Below are positions 35,921-44,767 of a stretch of DNA of 58,640 bases, one piece after another. Location of the stretch: NCBI GenBank assembly GCA_029570205.1, contig JAKQSI010000018.1, positions 1-58,640 on the forward strand. The letters are read 5' to 3'. Positions within the stretch are counted from its first letter, which is position 1. The number at the start of each line of letters is the position of its first letter. The notes beneath the pieces are model-generated. The model ran no database searches and was not told where the DNA came from. It was given only the letters and a program-made list of their open reading frames with translations. Both the position numbers and the translations under genes were made by a program. The stretch comes from Candidatus Omnitrophota bacterium. Lineage in GTDB: Bacteria > Hinthialibacterota > Hinthialibacteria > Hinthialibacterales > JAKPRU01.

Positions 35921-38521
35921 ATGTATCGTGTACCGCCTTGGAAGGTTTTTCTCATTGTCGCCACGTTATTGGTTTCTTTTTGGGCACTTCTTCCCAGCTT
36001 TCAATGGTACAGCATCCCACACGAATTCCGCAGTTTGCGAACCACACCTCGCCTGGCCGAACTGGAAAAGGCAGTAAACGATCCTACCCAGAAGTCGGAA
36101 GAGGTCCTGAGGGAGTACAATGCGGAAAAGGAACGAGTAAAAAAACTTCAGGAGAAGGCCATTCGGCTCGGATTGGACCTTCAGGGCGGTGTTCACCTGG
36201 TTTTGCAGGTGGACATTGAGAAAGCCGTTCAACAGGCGATCAAAGACAATAAAAAGATCACCGAGCAGGATCTGAACCAGGCTCGCGAAAGCACTCTGGA
36301 ACAGGCCACTATGGTGGTCCGGGAGCGGGTTGACGAATGGGGAGTGTCCGAACCGTTGGTCCAGAAAGTCCCGCCCGATCAAATCGTTGTGGAACTCCCC
36401 GGATTCAACAACCCGGAACAGGCCGCGGAACTTCTTCAAATGAACGCGCAGCTCACGTTCCACCTGCTTGCGGACTGGCAGGAAGCCGCGCGAATCTTGA
36501 AGGACATTGATGACCAGGTTGCGGTCGACCTGATGGGAGATATTCTCCGCACATCCGGGTCGGGATACACGAGTGAATATTACGTGAAAGACCCGGAAGG
36601 TGTGGAACTCATGAAAGAGATTTTCAGCCGTCCGGATGTGCAGGACATCATCCCCGATAAGTACGAGTTCAAGTGGTCGGACCAACGGCCGCCGATACCC
36701 GAATTGTTCGGGAACAGCCCGTATCGGTCATTATATCTGGTGGAAGCGAACGCAGAATTAACCGGCGCCCGTCTGGCAAGCGCCTCTTTCTATGTCAACC
36801 AGGCCAATTTCAACGAACCGCAGGTGTTCTTGCGATTCGACCAGCAGGGTGGCCGGATATTTGCTCGACTCACCCGCCAGCACAAAGGGGAACGGCTGGC
36901 GGTGGTGCTGGACGATAAGGTTTATTGTGCGCCGGTCATTCAGGACGAGATCACCGGCGGAAATGCTGTGATCAATGGAATCAACGATGTGGATGAGGCC
37001 CGTCGAATCGCCGTTGTTCTCCGTGCCGGGTCCCTGCCGGCGGACATCCGCATCGCGGAAAACGATGTGGTCGGAGCCTCTCTGGGAGCGGATTCCATTC
37101 GGAAGGGGGTTTCCTCCGCCGTCGGCGGGTTGGTTTTTACCGTTTTGTTTATGATCGTTTATTATTCGATGTGCGGTGTTGTTGCGGACTTCGCGCTTGT
37201 CTTGAATATGATCCTTTTGATGGCCTGTATGGCGTTGCTGAAAGCGACTCTGACCCTTCCGGGTATCGCCGGAATCATCCTGACTATCGGTATGGCGGTT
37301 GATGCGAACGTGCTGATCTACGAACGAATGCGGGAGGAACTCGCTTCCCAACGGAACAAGAGCCTTGCAGGCGTTATAGACCGTTCCTACGACAGAGCCT
37401 TCATGGCCATTTTCGACTCAAATATCACGACTCTGATGACTGCCGTGGTACTGTTCCAATTCGGAACAGGACCGATCAAGGGATTTGCGGTGACCCTGAC
37501 CCTGGGCATCCTTATCAGCATGTTTACCGCGATATTCGTTACACGAGTTGTCTTTGACTATGTAGCCGCGGGTGGAGGAAAAGCAGGGGCCGTACAGACC
37601 ATCTCCGTGGGCACTCTGCGGATCTTCCAGAACGCGAATTACGATTTCAACAAAATGGGCGTTTACACATTGTTGGGGTCTTCCGCCGTCATTTTAGTGG
37701 GAGTATTTTCCATTATTTATCATGCCGGACTCAATCCAGGTATTGAGTTCGCGGGAGGAACCCTGCTCTCACTAAACTTCCAAAATCCTGTTGCCGTAGA
37801 AGAAGTGCGTGCCGCACTGCCGGAAGACAAGCGCGATGCGCTGATCCAGAGGGTCATCGGTGGAAGTGCGAACAAAGTGAACTTGCGCTGGAAGTCCTCC
37901 AACCCGGACGAGGCCAAGCAGATTCTCGCCGCCGTGCAACAGAATATGCCGAACAACAAAGTAGAGATTCTCTCTCAGCGTGTTGTCGGGCCTCAGGTCG
38001 GAGAGGATCTGTCTCAACAAGCGATCTGGTGTACCATCTTTGCCAGTCTGATGATCTTGCTCTACGTTACAGTTCGGTTCGAATGGATTTATGCCGTGGC
38101 AGCGGTATTGGCGCTGTTCCACGACGTGCTGATTACCCTCACCGCCTTCTCCATTCTGGACAAGGAGTTTACCTTGTCCGTGCTCGCGGCCATTCTCACC
38201 GTGGTCGGGTATTCGGTAAATGATACAATTGTAATTTTCGACCGGATTCGCGAGAATTGTCGCCGAAAAGAGAACGAAGTCAAAAGAAACGTCAGCGTAT
38301 TCCGGGAAATAGTCAACCGGAGTATCAACCAGACCCTTTCCCGAACCTTGTTGACTTCGTCCACAACGATCGTTATCCTGATCGCGATGTTCTTTTTTGG
38401 CGGCGAAGTCATTCATGACTTTACCTTCACGTTGCTGCTCGGTATTGTCATAGGGACCTATTCATCGATATTTGTGGCTTCCCCGATCGTCGTGTGGTGG
38501 CGGTCACGGAAAGCGGCCTAA
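35921..38521 (+). CDS. secDF: Fused protein translocase subunits SecD-SecF
   Basis: A single 866-residue protein carrying SecD (1 to about 560) and SecF (from about 572), which uses the proton gradient to pull secreted proteins through SecYEG. SecD parts: TM1 at 10-30, the P1 periplasmic domain with GLDLQGGVHLVLQVD, and the TM block with DANVLIYERMREE near 460. SecF parts: NPGIEFAGGTLLSL and VNDTIVIFDRIREN near 766. Most proteobacteria have two genes; fusion is known in Firmicutes, Bacteroidetes and several other phyla. GGAG precedes the ATG; yajC is not present. Confidence 0.95.
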   Translation: MYRVPPWKVFLIVATLLVSFWALLPSFQWYSIPHEFRSLRTTPRLAELEKAVNDPTQKSEEVLREYNAEKERVKKLQEKAIRLGLDLQGGVHLVLQVDIEKAVQQAIKDNKKITEQDLNQARESTLEQATMVVRERVDEWGVSEPLVQKVPPDQIVVELPGFNNPEQAAELLQMNAQLTFHLLADWQEAARILKDIDDQVAVDLMGDILRTSGSGYTSEYYVKDPEGVELMKEIFSRPDVQDIIPDKYEFKWSDQRPPIPELFGNSPYRSLYLVEANAELTGARLASASFYVNQANFNEPQVFLRFDQQGGRIFARLTRQHKGERLAVVLDDKVYCAPVIQDEITGGNAVINGINDVDEARRIAVVLRAGSLPADIRIAENDVVGASLGADSIRKGVSSAVGGLVFTVLFMIVYYSMCGVVADFALVLNMILLMACMALLKATLTLPGIAGIILTIGMAVDANVLIYERMREELASQRNKSLAGVIDRSYDRAFMAIFDSNITTLMTAVVLFQFGTGPIKGFAVTLTLGILISMFTAIFVTRVVFDYVAAGGGKAGAVQTISVGTLRIFQNANYDFNKMGVYTLLGSSAVILVGVFSIIYHAGLNPGIEFAGGTLLSLNFQNPVAVEEVRAALPEDKRDALIQRVIGGSANKVNLRWKSSNPDEAKQILAAVQQNMPNNKVEILSQRVVGPQVGEDLSQQAIWCTIFASLMILLYVTVRFEWIYAVAAVLALFHDVLITLTAFSILDKEFTLSVLAAILTVVGYSVNDTIVIFDRIRENCRRKENEVKRNVSVFREIVNRSINQTLSRTLLTSSTTIVILIAMFFFGGEVIHDFTFTLLLGIVIGTYSSIFVASPIVVWWRSRKAA

Positions 38522-38625
38522 TCTCGGGGATCGAGATTCGCGGGAGGATCGGTTTTAGACGCGGCTGTGGGCCGCGTCTCGGTTTTCTGGGACGGCAGCA
38601 GTTCGAGGAAAAGGAGGATTCCATT

Positions 38626-39825
38626 ATGCGTTTGTTTCTGGTTCTTCTCTTGATCGGAGTGATTGTCGTCGGTTCGATCGCGGCAGTGTTTGTAGTAAAA
38701 GAACAGAAGCGAAGCGCAGAGGCTTCCCAGGCGGTGGAGCTGGCATCCACGTTCCTGGAACAAGGAAAGCTGGAGGAAGCCGTTCAGACACTCCGCCCGA
38801 TCTATGAGGGGTATCGCCGTTTTGACGGAATGGATCGGGTCATCTTTCTTCTGGCCACCGCCTACGAAAAGACCGGCTCCGAACATGCTCCTGCGCTTTG
38901 GCAACAGCTCTCCGTTGACTACCCGGAGAGTGTCCACCACAGTGCGGCTCTTCTAGCCTGGGCCAGCTCCGTTATCGAATCGGAACCGGCCAAAGCGAGG
39001 GAATTAGTACAACCGCTTATTGCCTCCTCGGACCCCGAAGTCGCAGGCGCCGCCCTGGCCACCCAGGCAGACGCCCTTCGCGCCGAAGGGAACCTTGAGC
39101 AGGCCAAGAACCTGTATCGACAAATTGTGCAACAGTACCCGGGAACGAAGGCCGAAGAAATTGCGCTGGATTGGCTTTCGAAAATCAATATGGATGAGAT
39201 TTTCGCGGCGGGAGAGCTGAATGAATTCACTACCCTGTACAAAGTGAAGCGGGGAGACAACATCTACAAGATCGCCATCGACAACCGGACCACCAAAGAA
39301 ATGCTGATGCGTCTCAACAATATCGGGACCGATCTCCGGCCGGGGCAGACAATTCGCATTCCGGCCAAACAATTCAAAATCGTTATCGACAAATCCCGGC
39401 TTCGGTTGTTCCTGCTTACGGAGGACGGGCAGTTCATAAAATGGTATCCTGTGGCGATCGGCGAAACGGACTATAAGACCCCGGTCGGGGAGTACAAAAT
39501 CATTCTCAAGCAGGTTGATCCAGTGTGGTATAAGCCGGGCGGTGGCGTATTCCCGCCGGGCGACCCGCAGAATGCGCTGGGACCCCGGTGGATCGGTATT
39601 GGGAACAGTCTTGGGATTCACGGCAATAACGACCCGGACAGCATCGGCAAACGGGCCAGCGCGGGATGTATTCGTATGCGCAATGAGGATGTGCTTGAAC
39701 TGTACGATATGGTCACCATCGGCAACACGGTGTCTATCGTCGATCAGTTCCACCTCGGCGCTCCCGCGCAATCCGCCGGAGCGGTTTCAGAAGCGACGGA
39801 ACAGGTCAATGAATCCGCAAAATAA
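38626..39825 (+). CDS. L,D-transpeptidase with TPR-like and LysM domains
   Basis: 399 residues from an ATG with AAGGAGG; the open frame upstream overlaps secDF and is not used. An N-terminal membrane anchor (LFLVLLLIGVIVVGSIAAVF) is followed by a TPR-like helical region (about 30-190), one LysM domain (203-246, YKVKRGDNIYKIA) and a YkuD catalytic domain (250-375) with the HGNN histidine and SAGCIRM cysteine motif. It probably makes 3-3 peptidoglycan cross-links or anchors proteins to the wall, bound through LysM. The last 17 bases overlap argB, which suggests coupled expression. Confidence 0.9.
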   Translation: MRLFLVLLLIGVIVVGSIAAVFVVKEQKRSAEASQAVELASTFLEQGKLEEAVQTLRPIYEGYRRFDGMDRVIFLLATAYEKTGSEHAPALWQQLSVDYPESVHHSAALLAWASSVIESEPAKARELVQPLIASSDPEVAGAALATQADALRAEGNLEQAKNLYRQIVQQYPGTKAEEIALDWLSKINMDEIFAAGELNEFTTLYKVKRGDNIYKIAIDNRTTKEMLMRLNNIGTDLRPGQTIRIPAKQFKIVIDKSRLRLFLLTEDGQFIKWYPVAIGETDYKTPVGEYKIILKQVDPVWYKPGGGVFPPGDPQNALGPRWIGIGNSLGIHGNNDPDSIGKRASAGCIRMRNEDVLELYDMVTIGNTVSIVDQFHLGAPAQSAGAVSEATEQVNESAK

Positions 39826-40726
39826 ATCGCACGATCTTTTCTCGCAGCATTTGATTGAGGCGCTGCCGTATATCCGGGAGTTCTCCGGTAAAACGGTTGT
39901 TGTAAAATACGGCGGCGCGGCGATGGTCAACGGGGACCTCAAATTGGAATTCGCCCGAGATATCGTTCTGCTGGATTATGTCGGCGTTCGAGTCGTGGTC
40001 GTGCATGGGGGCGGGCCGAAGGTCAGCGAACTGATGCGCCGCCTGGGGAAAACGCCGGAGTTTGTTCAAGGCTTGCGAGTGACCGACAAGGAAACGGTAG
40101 ACATTGCCGAAATGGTCCTGACAGGTTTGATCGGCAAGGAAATCGTTGCCACAATTAACCTGGAAGGCGGGCGGGCGGTCAGCCTGTCGGGAAAGGACGC
40201 CTGTCTGATCCGCGCGACCAAGCACCAACTGAAATCGGAGAATGAGCAGACACCTCCCCCGGACTTGGGGTATGTCGGCGATATTCAACAAGTGGACCCG
40301 AAACTGCTCCAGCTGCTGGATGAATCCGGCTTTATCCCGGTGGTTGCCCCATTGGGGATGGGACCGGACGGTTCTGCATACAATATCAATGCGGATACCG
40401 TCGCCGGAGCGCTGGCTGCCGCACTGAAAGCGGAACGGCTGGTCCTGCTGACCGACACGCCGGGAATCCTGGAACGTCCCGAAGACCCCGACAGTTTGCT
40501 CAGCAGTCTGACCCCCCAAAAAGCAAGGCAACTGATGGAGTGGGGAGTCATCACCGGAGGAATGATTCCCAAGGTTCTGGCGTGCATCCACGCGCTGGAG
40601 GCCGGGGTTCGCAAGACACATATTATTGATGGAAGAATTAAGCATTCCGTCCTGCTGGAACTCTTCACCAATCAGGGAATCGGCACGGAAATCAGGGCGG
40701 ATACAGCCGAGGGTAAAGGATCATGA
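39809..40726 (+). CDS. argB: Acetylglutamate kinase
   Basis: A 305-residue amino-acid kinase for the second step of arginine synthesis. Motifs are VVVKYGGAAM (phosphate binding), VVVHGGGPKVSELM and YNINADTVAGALAAAL, with a C-terminal GGMIPKVLACIHAL. The N-terminal helix (LIEALPYIREFSGK) is of the kind present in arginine-sensitive hexameric enzymes. The start at 39809 lies inside the end of the L,D-transpeptidase gene; earlier starts would overlap it by up to 300 bases and are rejected. ArgD follows with a 4-base overlap. Confidence 0.94.
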   Translation: MNPQNKSHDLFSQHLIEALPYIREFSGKTVVVKYGGAAMVNGDLKLEFARDIVLLDYVGVRVVVVHGGGPKVSELMRRLGKTPEFVQGLRVTDKETVDIAEMVLTGLIGKEIVATINLEGGRAVSLSGKDACLIRATKHQLKSENEQTPPPDLGYVGDIQQVDPKLLQLLDESGFIPVVAPLGMGPDGSAYNINADTVAGALAAALKAERLVLLTDTPGILERPEDPDSLLSSLTPQKARQLMEWGVITGGMIPKVLACIHALEAGVRKTHIIDGRIKHSVLLELFTNQGIGTEIRADTAEGKGS

Positions 40727-41949
40727 GTCAATCCATTTTATCGCACACAGAACAGATTCGAGCCGAGGCCGAGCAGTTTCTCATGGGCAATTACGGATCG
40801 CGGGACCTCTGCCTGGTACGAGGCGAACGAACGTCGGTCTGGGATTCGGACGGCAACGAGTATATTGACTTTCTGACCGGACTGGCCGTGGCAAGTCTGG
40901 GCCATTGCCATCCGGCAGTAACAGAGGCGATCTGCCGCCAGGCCGCCAAACTGGTGCATGTCTCGAACCTGTACCTGATCGAGCCGCAGGTTGAACTGGC
41001 CCGGTTGCTGGTGGAACACAGTCCGTGCGACAAGGCATTTTTCTGCAACAGCGGCACAGAAGCGAACGAAGCGGCGATCAAGCTCGCCCGGCGGTACTCT
41101 TTCGACCTTTACGGCCCCGGAAGAGCGGACATCATCTCGCTGGAAAATTCCTTCCATGGCCGAACACTGGGCGCTCTGTCCGCCACAGGACAGGAAAAAT
41201 ACCACAAAGGATTCGAACCGCTGGTTCCGGGATTCCACTACTCTCCGATCAACGATTCCAATGCGATGCGGGCGAAAATCACTCCGCAAACCTGCGCGAT
41301 CCTGGTGGAACCGGTCCAGGGCGAAGGCGGCATTCATCCATGCACACCGCAATTCCTCCGGGACCTGCGAGCAATGTGCGACAAACATGATCTCCTGCTG
41401 ATATTTGATGAGGTCCAATGCGGTCTGGGTCGAACCGGCTACCTGTTCACGACCGATAACCACGGTGTCGAGCCGGACATGATCTGCCTCGCAAAATCGC
41501 TGGGCAGCGGTGTGCCTATCGGAGCCTTGCTGGCAAAGAAAGAATGCGCTTCGGCGTTTGTTCAGGGAACTCATGCGGCGACTTTCGGCGGGAATCCGCT
41601 GGCCTGTGCGGCCGCGCTTGCCACTCTGCACATCATTATTGAGGACAATCTGCCCGCGCGCGCCCGAACCCTGGGCGATTATTTCCACCGCCTTCTCCTG
41701 AAAGTCAGCGAGGAGTTCACCTGCATTCGAGAGCTGCGCATCGCCGGGTTGATGATCGGCGTGGAATTGGATTTTCCGGCAGTTGAAATCGTCAAGGCGT
41801 TGCGGGAATGCGGCGTGTTGGCGGGAATTGCCGGCCCGAACGTGCTTCGCTTTCTGCCGCCCCTGATCTGCGAAGAGGCGGAGATCGACCGCGTCGCGCG
41901 TGATCTGCGAAGCGTTCTGAAGAAACGTGCGGAGACCGAGGGGAGTTGA
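40723..41949 (+). CDS. argD: Acetylornithine aminotransferase
   Basis: A 408-residue PLP-dependent class III transaminase converting N-acetylglutamate semialdehyde to N-acetylornithine. FCNSGTEANEAAIKLAR, NSFHGRTLGALSATGQ, LLIFDEVQCGLGRTG and LAKSLGSGVPIGA (PLP lysine near 257) are all present, as is GTHAATFGGNPLACAA. It overlaps argB by 4 bases, part of an argBDF operon. Confidence 0.94.
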   Translation: MSQSILSHTEQIRAEAEQFLMGNYGSRDLCLVRGERTSVWDSDGNEYIDFLTGLAVASLGHCHPAVTEAICRQAAKLVHVSNLYLIEPQVELARLLVEHSPCDKAFFCNSGTEANEAAIKLARRYSFDLYGPGRADIISLENSFHGRTLGALSATGQEKYHKGFEPLVPGFHYSPINDSNAMRAKITPQTCAILVEPVQGEGGIHPCTPQFLRDLRAMCDKHDLLLIFDEVQCGLGRTGYLFTTDNHGVEPDMICLAKSLGSGVPIGALLAKKECASAFVQGTHAATFGGNPLACAAALATLHIIIEDNLPARARTLGDYFHRLLLKVSEEFTCIRELRIAGLMIGVELDFPAVEIVKALRECGVLAGIAGPNVLRFLPPLICEEAEIDRVARDLRSVLKKRAETEGS

Positions 41950-42038
41950 CATTTTCTTCATCAAATCCCATTCTTCCCCTTTCCTTGCTGTGCAGGAAAG
42001 GGGCAGATTTTTTCGCCGCCGAGAAAAAGGATGACACC

Positions 42039-42977
42039 GTGAACAGGACAGGAAAGAAACGCGATCTTACCGACATCCCGGATTTATCTCGCGAGGATGT
42101 GAGGGTCGTGTTCGAACGTGCCGCTGAAATGAAACGGGACCGGACCGTTTACGCCGGGTCCCTGGCCGGAAAGGTAATGGCCCTCATCTCCGAAAAGCAA
42201 TCCCTGCGTACACGAGTCACATTCCAGACCGGAATCTACCAGCTGGGGGGATATTCCATTTACCTGAGCAATCACGATATCTCCCTGGGCAAACGGGAAC
42301 CGGCGATCGATGTCGCGCGAAACCTGGAGCGGTGGGTGGATGTCATCGTGGCTCGCGTTTTTAAGCAGGAAAGCATTCTCGACCTGGCCAAATACGCCTC
42401 CGTGCCGGTGATCAACGCTCTTTCGGATATGGCGCATCCCTGCCAAGCGCTTGCCGATCTTTTCACATTGGAATGGCTTGGACACAACCTGAAGGGATTT
42501 CCGCTTACATACATCGGCGACGGAAACAATGTCTGTCATTCGCTCATGCTTCTTTCCGGGCTGATGGGAGTACGTATGACGGTTTCCACCCCGGAGATCG
42601 AAACCTACATGCCGAACAGGAATATCTTCGCGCAGGCTCGTGCGCTAGCTCGTGAGAGCGGCGGGGAAATCATTTACGAGCCGAATCCGGACCGTGCCGT
42701 TCGGGGTGCGAAAGCCGTGTATACGGATGTCTGGGCCAGCATGGGCCAGGAAGAAGAGGCGGAGGTACGCAAGCAGGTCTTTGCGAAGTACCAGGTTAAT
42801 GCCGCGCTTCTCTCAAAAGCAGAACCGGGACCTTATGTGATGCACTGCCTTCCGGCTCATCGGGGAGAGGAAATCACGGACGAGGTTATGGAATCCGAAC
42901 AATCTATCGTGTTCGAGCAGGCCGAGAACCGCCTGCATACGCAGAAAGCCATTTTGCATTATCTCCTGCTCGGATAG
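42039..42977 (+). CDS. argF: Ornithine carbamoyltransferase
   Basis: A 312-residue enzyme from a GTG start with an AAAGGA box; the open frame reaches back to a TTG overlapping argD. Ornithine-binding SMG (TDVWASMGQ), HPCQALADLFT and HCLPAHRGEE show OTCase rather than the acetyl- or succinyl-ornithine enzymes. The carbamoyl-phosphate motif is KQSLRTRVTFQTG, with leucine in place of threonine in the usual S-T-R-T-R. It is the last gene of argBDF; argC, argJ, argG and argH are not in the window. Confidence 0.9.
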   Translation: MNRTGKKRDLTDIPDLSREDVRVVFERAAEMKRDRTVYAGSLAGKVMALISEKQSLRTRVTFQTGIYQLGGYSIYLSNHDISLGKREPAIDVARNLERWVDVIVARVFKQESILDLAKYASVPVINALSDMAHPCQALADLFTLEWLGHNLKGFPLTYIGDGNNVCHSLMLLSGLMGVRMTVSTPEIETYMPNRNIFAQARALARESGGEIIYEPNPDRAVRGAKAVYTDVWASMGQEEEAEVRKQVFAKYQVNAALLSKAEPGPYVMHCLPAHRGEEITDEVMESEQSIVFEQAENRLHTQKAILHYLLLG

Positions 42978-43361
42978 CGATGGCGCAGGAATGTGGCATT
43001 GGGCATCTTACCGCATGTCTCAGGTATGCGGGCCACCGTTCTTCTCGAGTGTCTCCAAAGATAACTTTCCCCTTAATGGCGACCTCGCGAGCCTCCCTCC
43101 GGCACCGCCGGGGATTGGAATAAGAAAGCATGACCGCACATACCGCAGGCCAGGGAGTGAAGGTACGCACAACCCCCTCTGTGTCTTCCCCAGACTTTGG
43201 GGGACATGTCCCTCCCCCGAAGATCGGGCGAGGTCAGGTGGGGGTTGACCGGATAGTACAAGAGTCCTCGGCGCGACGGTTGTGGCCGAGCTTGCTCAGG
43301 AGCATTCGCCCATACAGTGAAGGCTTGCCTTTCAAACGCAAGGGCTAACGCATCGCTCCTT
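42978..43361. other. Gene-free stretch with intergenic repeats between argF and a cupin gene
   Basis: Convergent genes on each side. A dispersed element near 43,150-43,250 contains CCCCCTCTGTGTC, CCCAGACTTTGGGGGA and TCCCTCCCCCGAAGATCGGG. It is the reverse-orientation relative of the element at about 8,318-8,385. No gene is seen. Confidence 0.55.
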
Positions 43362-43697
43362 TCAGCAATCCGTTTTGTCCTTCGGCAGATAAGGCGTTTT
43401 AATAAAAACTACTTTCACGGGGCCATCCGTGCCATTAACCAGGTTGTGTTTATGGGGCGCTTCAATCCGCCATGCCTGGCCGGGTGGGCAGGCGTGTTCC
43501 TCTTCGTCGATTACCATGGTCGGATGGCCCTCCAGGATCAGGAAATGTTCCTCTACCTCATCATGGTAATGCGCCCCCAGTTTTTCACCCGGCTTGATTA
43601 AAATCACGCCCCATTCGATTTTCGGTCCACGGAACAGGTACTTGACACCCCAGTCGCCGTTGCGGTAATCGAGATCGTTTTCGTGAACAGTTTCCAT
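43362..43697 (-). CDS. Small cupin protein
   Basis: A 111-residue single cupin_2 barrel with the metal-binding set: H and E in GAHYHDEVEEHFLILEG, and the second motif near PPGQAWRIEAPHKHNLVNG. It is likely a sugar- or small-molecule-binding enzyme or sensor; no more precise function can be given. GGAG lies 8 bases upstream. It probably forms a unit with the sugar isomerase-like gene upstream on the same strand. Confidence 0.75.
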   Translation of the reverse strand: METVHENDLDYRNGDWGVKYLFRGPKIEWGVILIKPGEKLGAHYHDEVEEHFLILEGHPTMVIDEEEHACPPGQAWRIEAPHKHNLVNGTDGPVKVVFIKTPYLPKDKTDC

Positions 43698-43739
43698 CCT
43701 GTTGACTCCTGGCCTGATCTGAGACCTTCAACCCCCAGC

Positions 43740-43800
43740 CTGCCTGGTTATTCAGTCAACCCCCACCCTGCCCTCCCCCAATCTTCGGAGGAGGGGAATG
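43740..43800. repeat. Intergenic repeat between the cupin and the sugar isomerase-like gene
   Basis: Contains GTCAACCCCCACCCTG and CTCCCCCAATCTTCGG AGG, a member of the same dispersed CCTCCCCC...AGATTGGGGGAGG-like family as at 8.3 kb and 43.2 kb. Confidence 0.5.
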
Positions 43801-43801
43801 C

Positions 43802-44644
43802 TCAGACGGCGCCTTCCTTTTTAATCACGTCATTCAGGTGTTTCAGGCTCTTTTCCGCCTGCTCGATGGTTCCGCATTCCACCGAGAGGACCCCGTTGAA
43901 TCCGGCGTTCTTGAGGATTCGGACAATGCGCGTCCAGTCGATCACACCATCGCCGCAGGCACATCCCACGGGGGTTCCGGTGACCTTGCCACGCTCATCT
44001 TCGCTTTGCTCGATACTGATATCTTTCGCATGAACATGAAATGTACGGGGCGCGATGGCCTCCAGCATTTCATACGGATCGCTTTTCCCTCCGAGATACG
44101 CATTGCCGCAATCATAATTAAACCCGACATTGGGAGATTCGGCGAGATCCGCGATCTCGATCAGTTTCTCGGTGCGGACAGTGAAAACGTGGTGCGGCTC
44201 GATCCCGATCTTAACCTTGTGTCGTTCCGCGACCGGCGCAACGCTTTTCAGGGTATATCGCATCACTTGAAAAGCGGTCTTTTCATCCATCCAGGCGGGC
44301 ATCAGGCCCTCATCGGTATTGCAGACGTCCGTTCCCACTTCGACTGCCCAGCGGATCGCCTGCTTCAGATAGTCCACGGCGATTTCCGGACGCATCAGCG
44401 GGCAGTGTGCGGATAGCCCGCTGGCTTTGACCCCGTGCCGATCCATCAACTCCTTGATTTCCAAAGGGTCCTCCAGCATGGAGACGGAATGGAAATATCC
44501 GGCCTCACTGAGGAGTTCCCGTCCCCAATGGACCATCGGCTCGATATACTTGTACCCGATTTGCGCGGCCTTTTCGACGCCCCAGGCGAAAGACTTATCG
44601 GCGCTGCGGACGTATTCCATATTGACACCGACTTCGATACTCAT
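43802..44644 (-). CDS. Sugar phosphate isomerase/epimerase-like TIM barrel
   Basis: A 280-residue protein of the xylose-isomerase-like TIM-barrel family. Metal-site acids and histidines are seen in VKIGIEPHHVFTV, VGFNYDCGNAYLGG, RTFHVHAKDIS and FNGVLSVECGT. The family covers epimerases, dehydratases and endonuclease IV-like folds; substrate unknown. Strong GGAG upstream. Genes of this type often work on sugars or inositol-like compounds with cupins such as the one immediately downstream. Confidence 0.8.
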   Translation of the reverse strand: MSIEVGVNMEYVRSADKSFAWGVEKAAQIGYKYIEPMVHWGRELLSEAGYFHSVSMLEDPLEIKELMDRHGVKASGLSAHCPLMRPEIAVDYLKQAIRWAVEVGTDVCNTDEGLMPAWMDEKTAFQVMRYTLKSVAPVAERHKVKIGIEPHHVFTVRTEKLIEIADLAESPNVGFNYDCGNAYLGGKSDPYEMLEAIAPRTFHVHAKDISIEQSEDERGKVTGTPVGCACGDGVIDWTRIVRILKNAGFNGVLSVECGTIEQAEKSLKHLNDVIKKEGAV

Positions 44645-44767
44645 GGCAAACTCCTTGAATCAATCTTGCGGGGATGAAGGAATATCGGCATTGTTTCACC
44701 AGTTTGGCCGGACGTCAAATGCAGACGACCCGTTTTGAGGTACGGTCGTTCCGCGAAAGGATTTACG

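Noticed and set aside
40738-41964. Minus-strand 408-residue open frame
   Set aside because: It mirrors argD on the other strand; argD motifs are complete.
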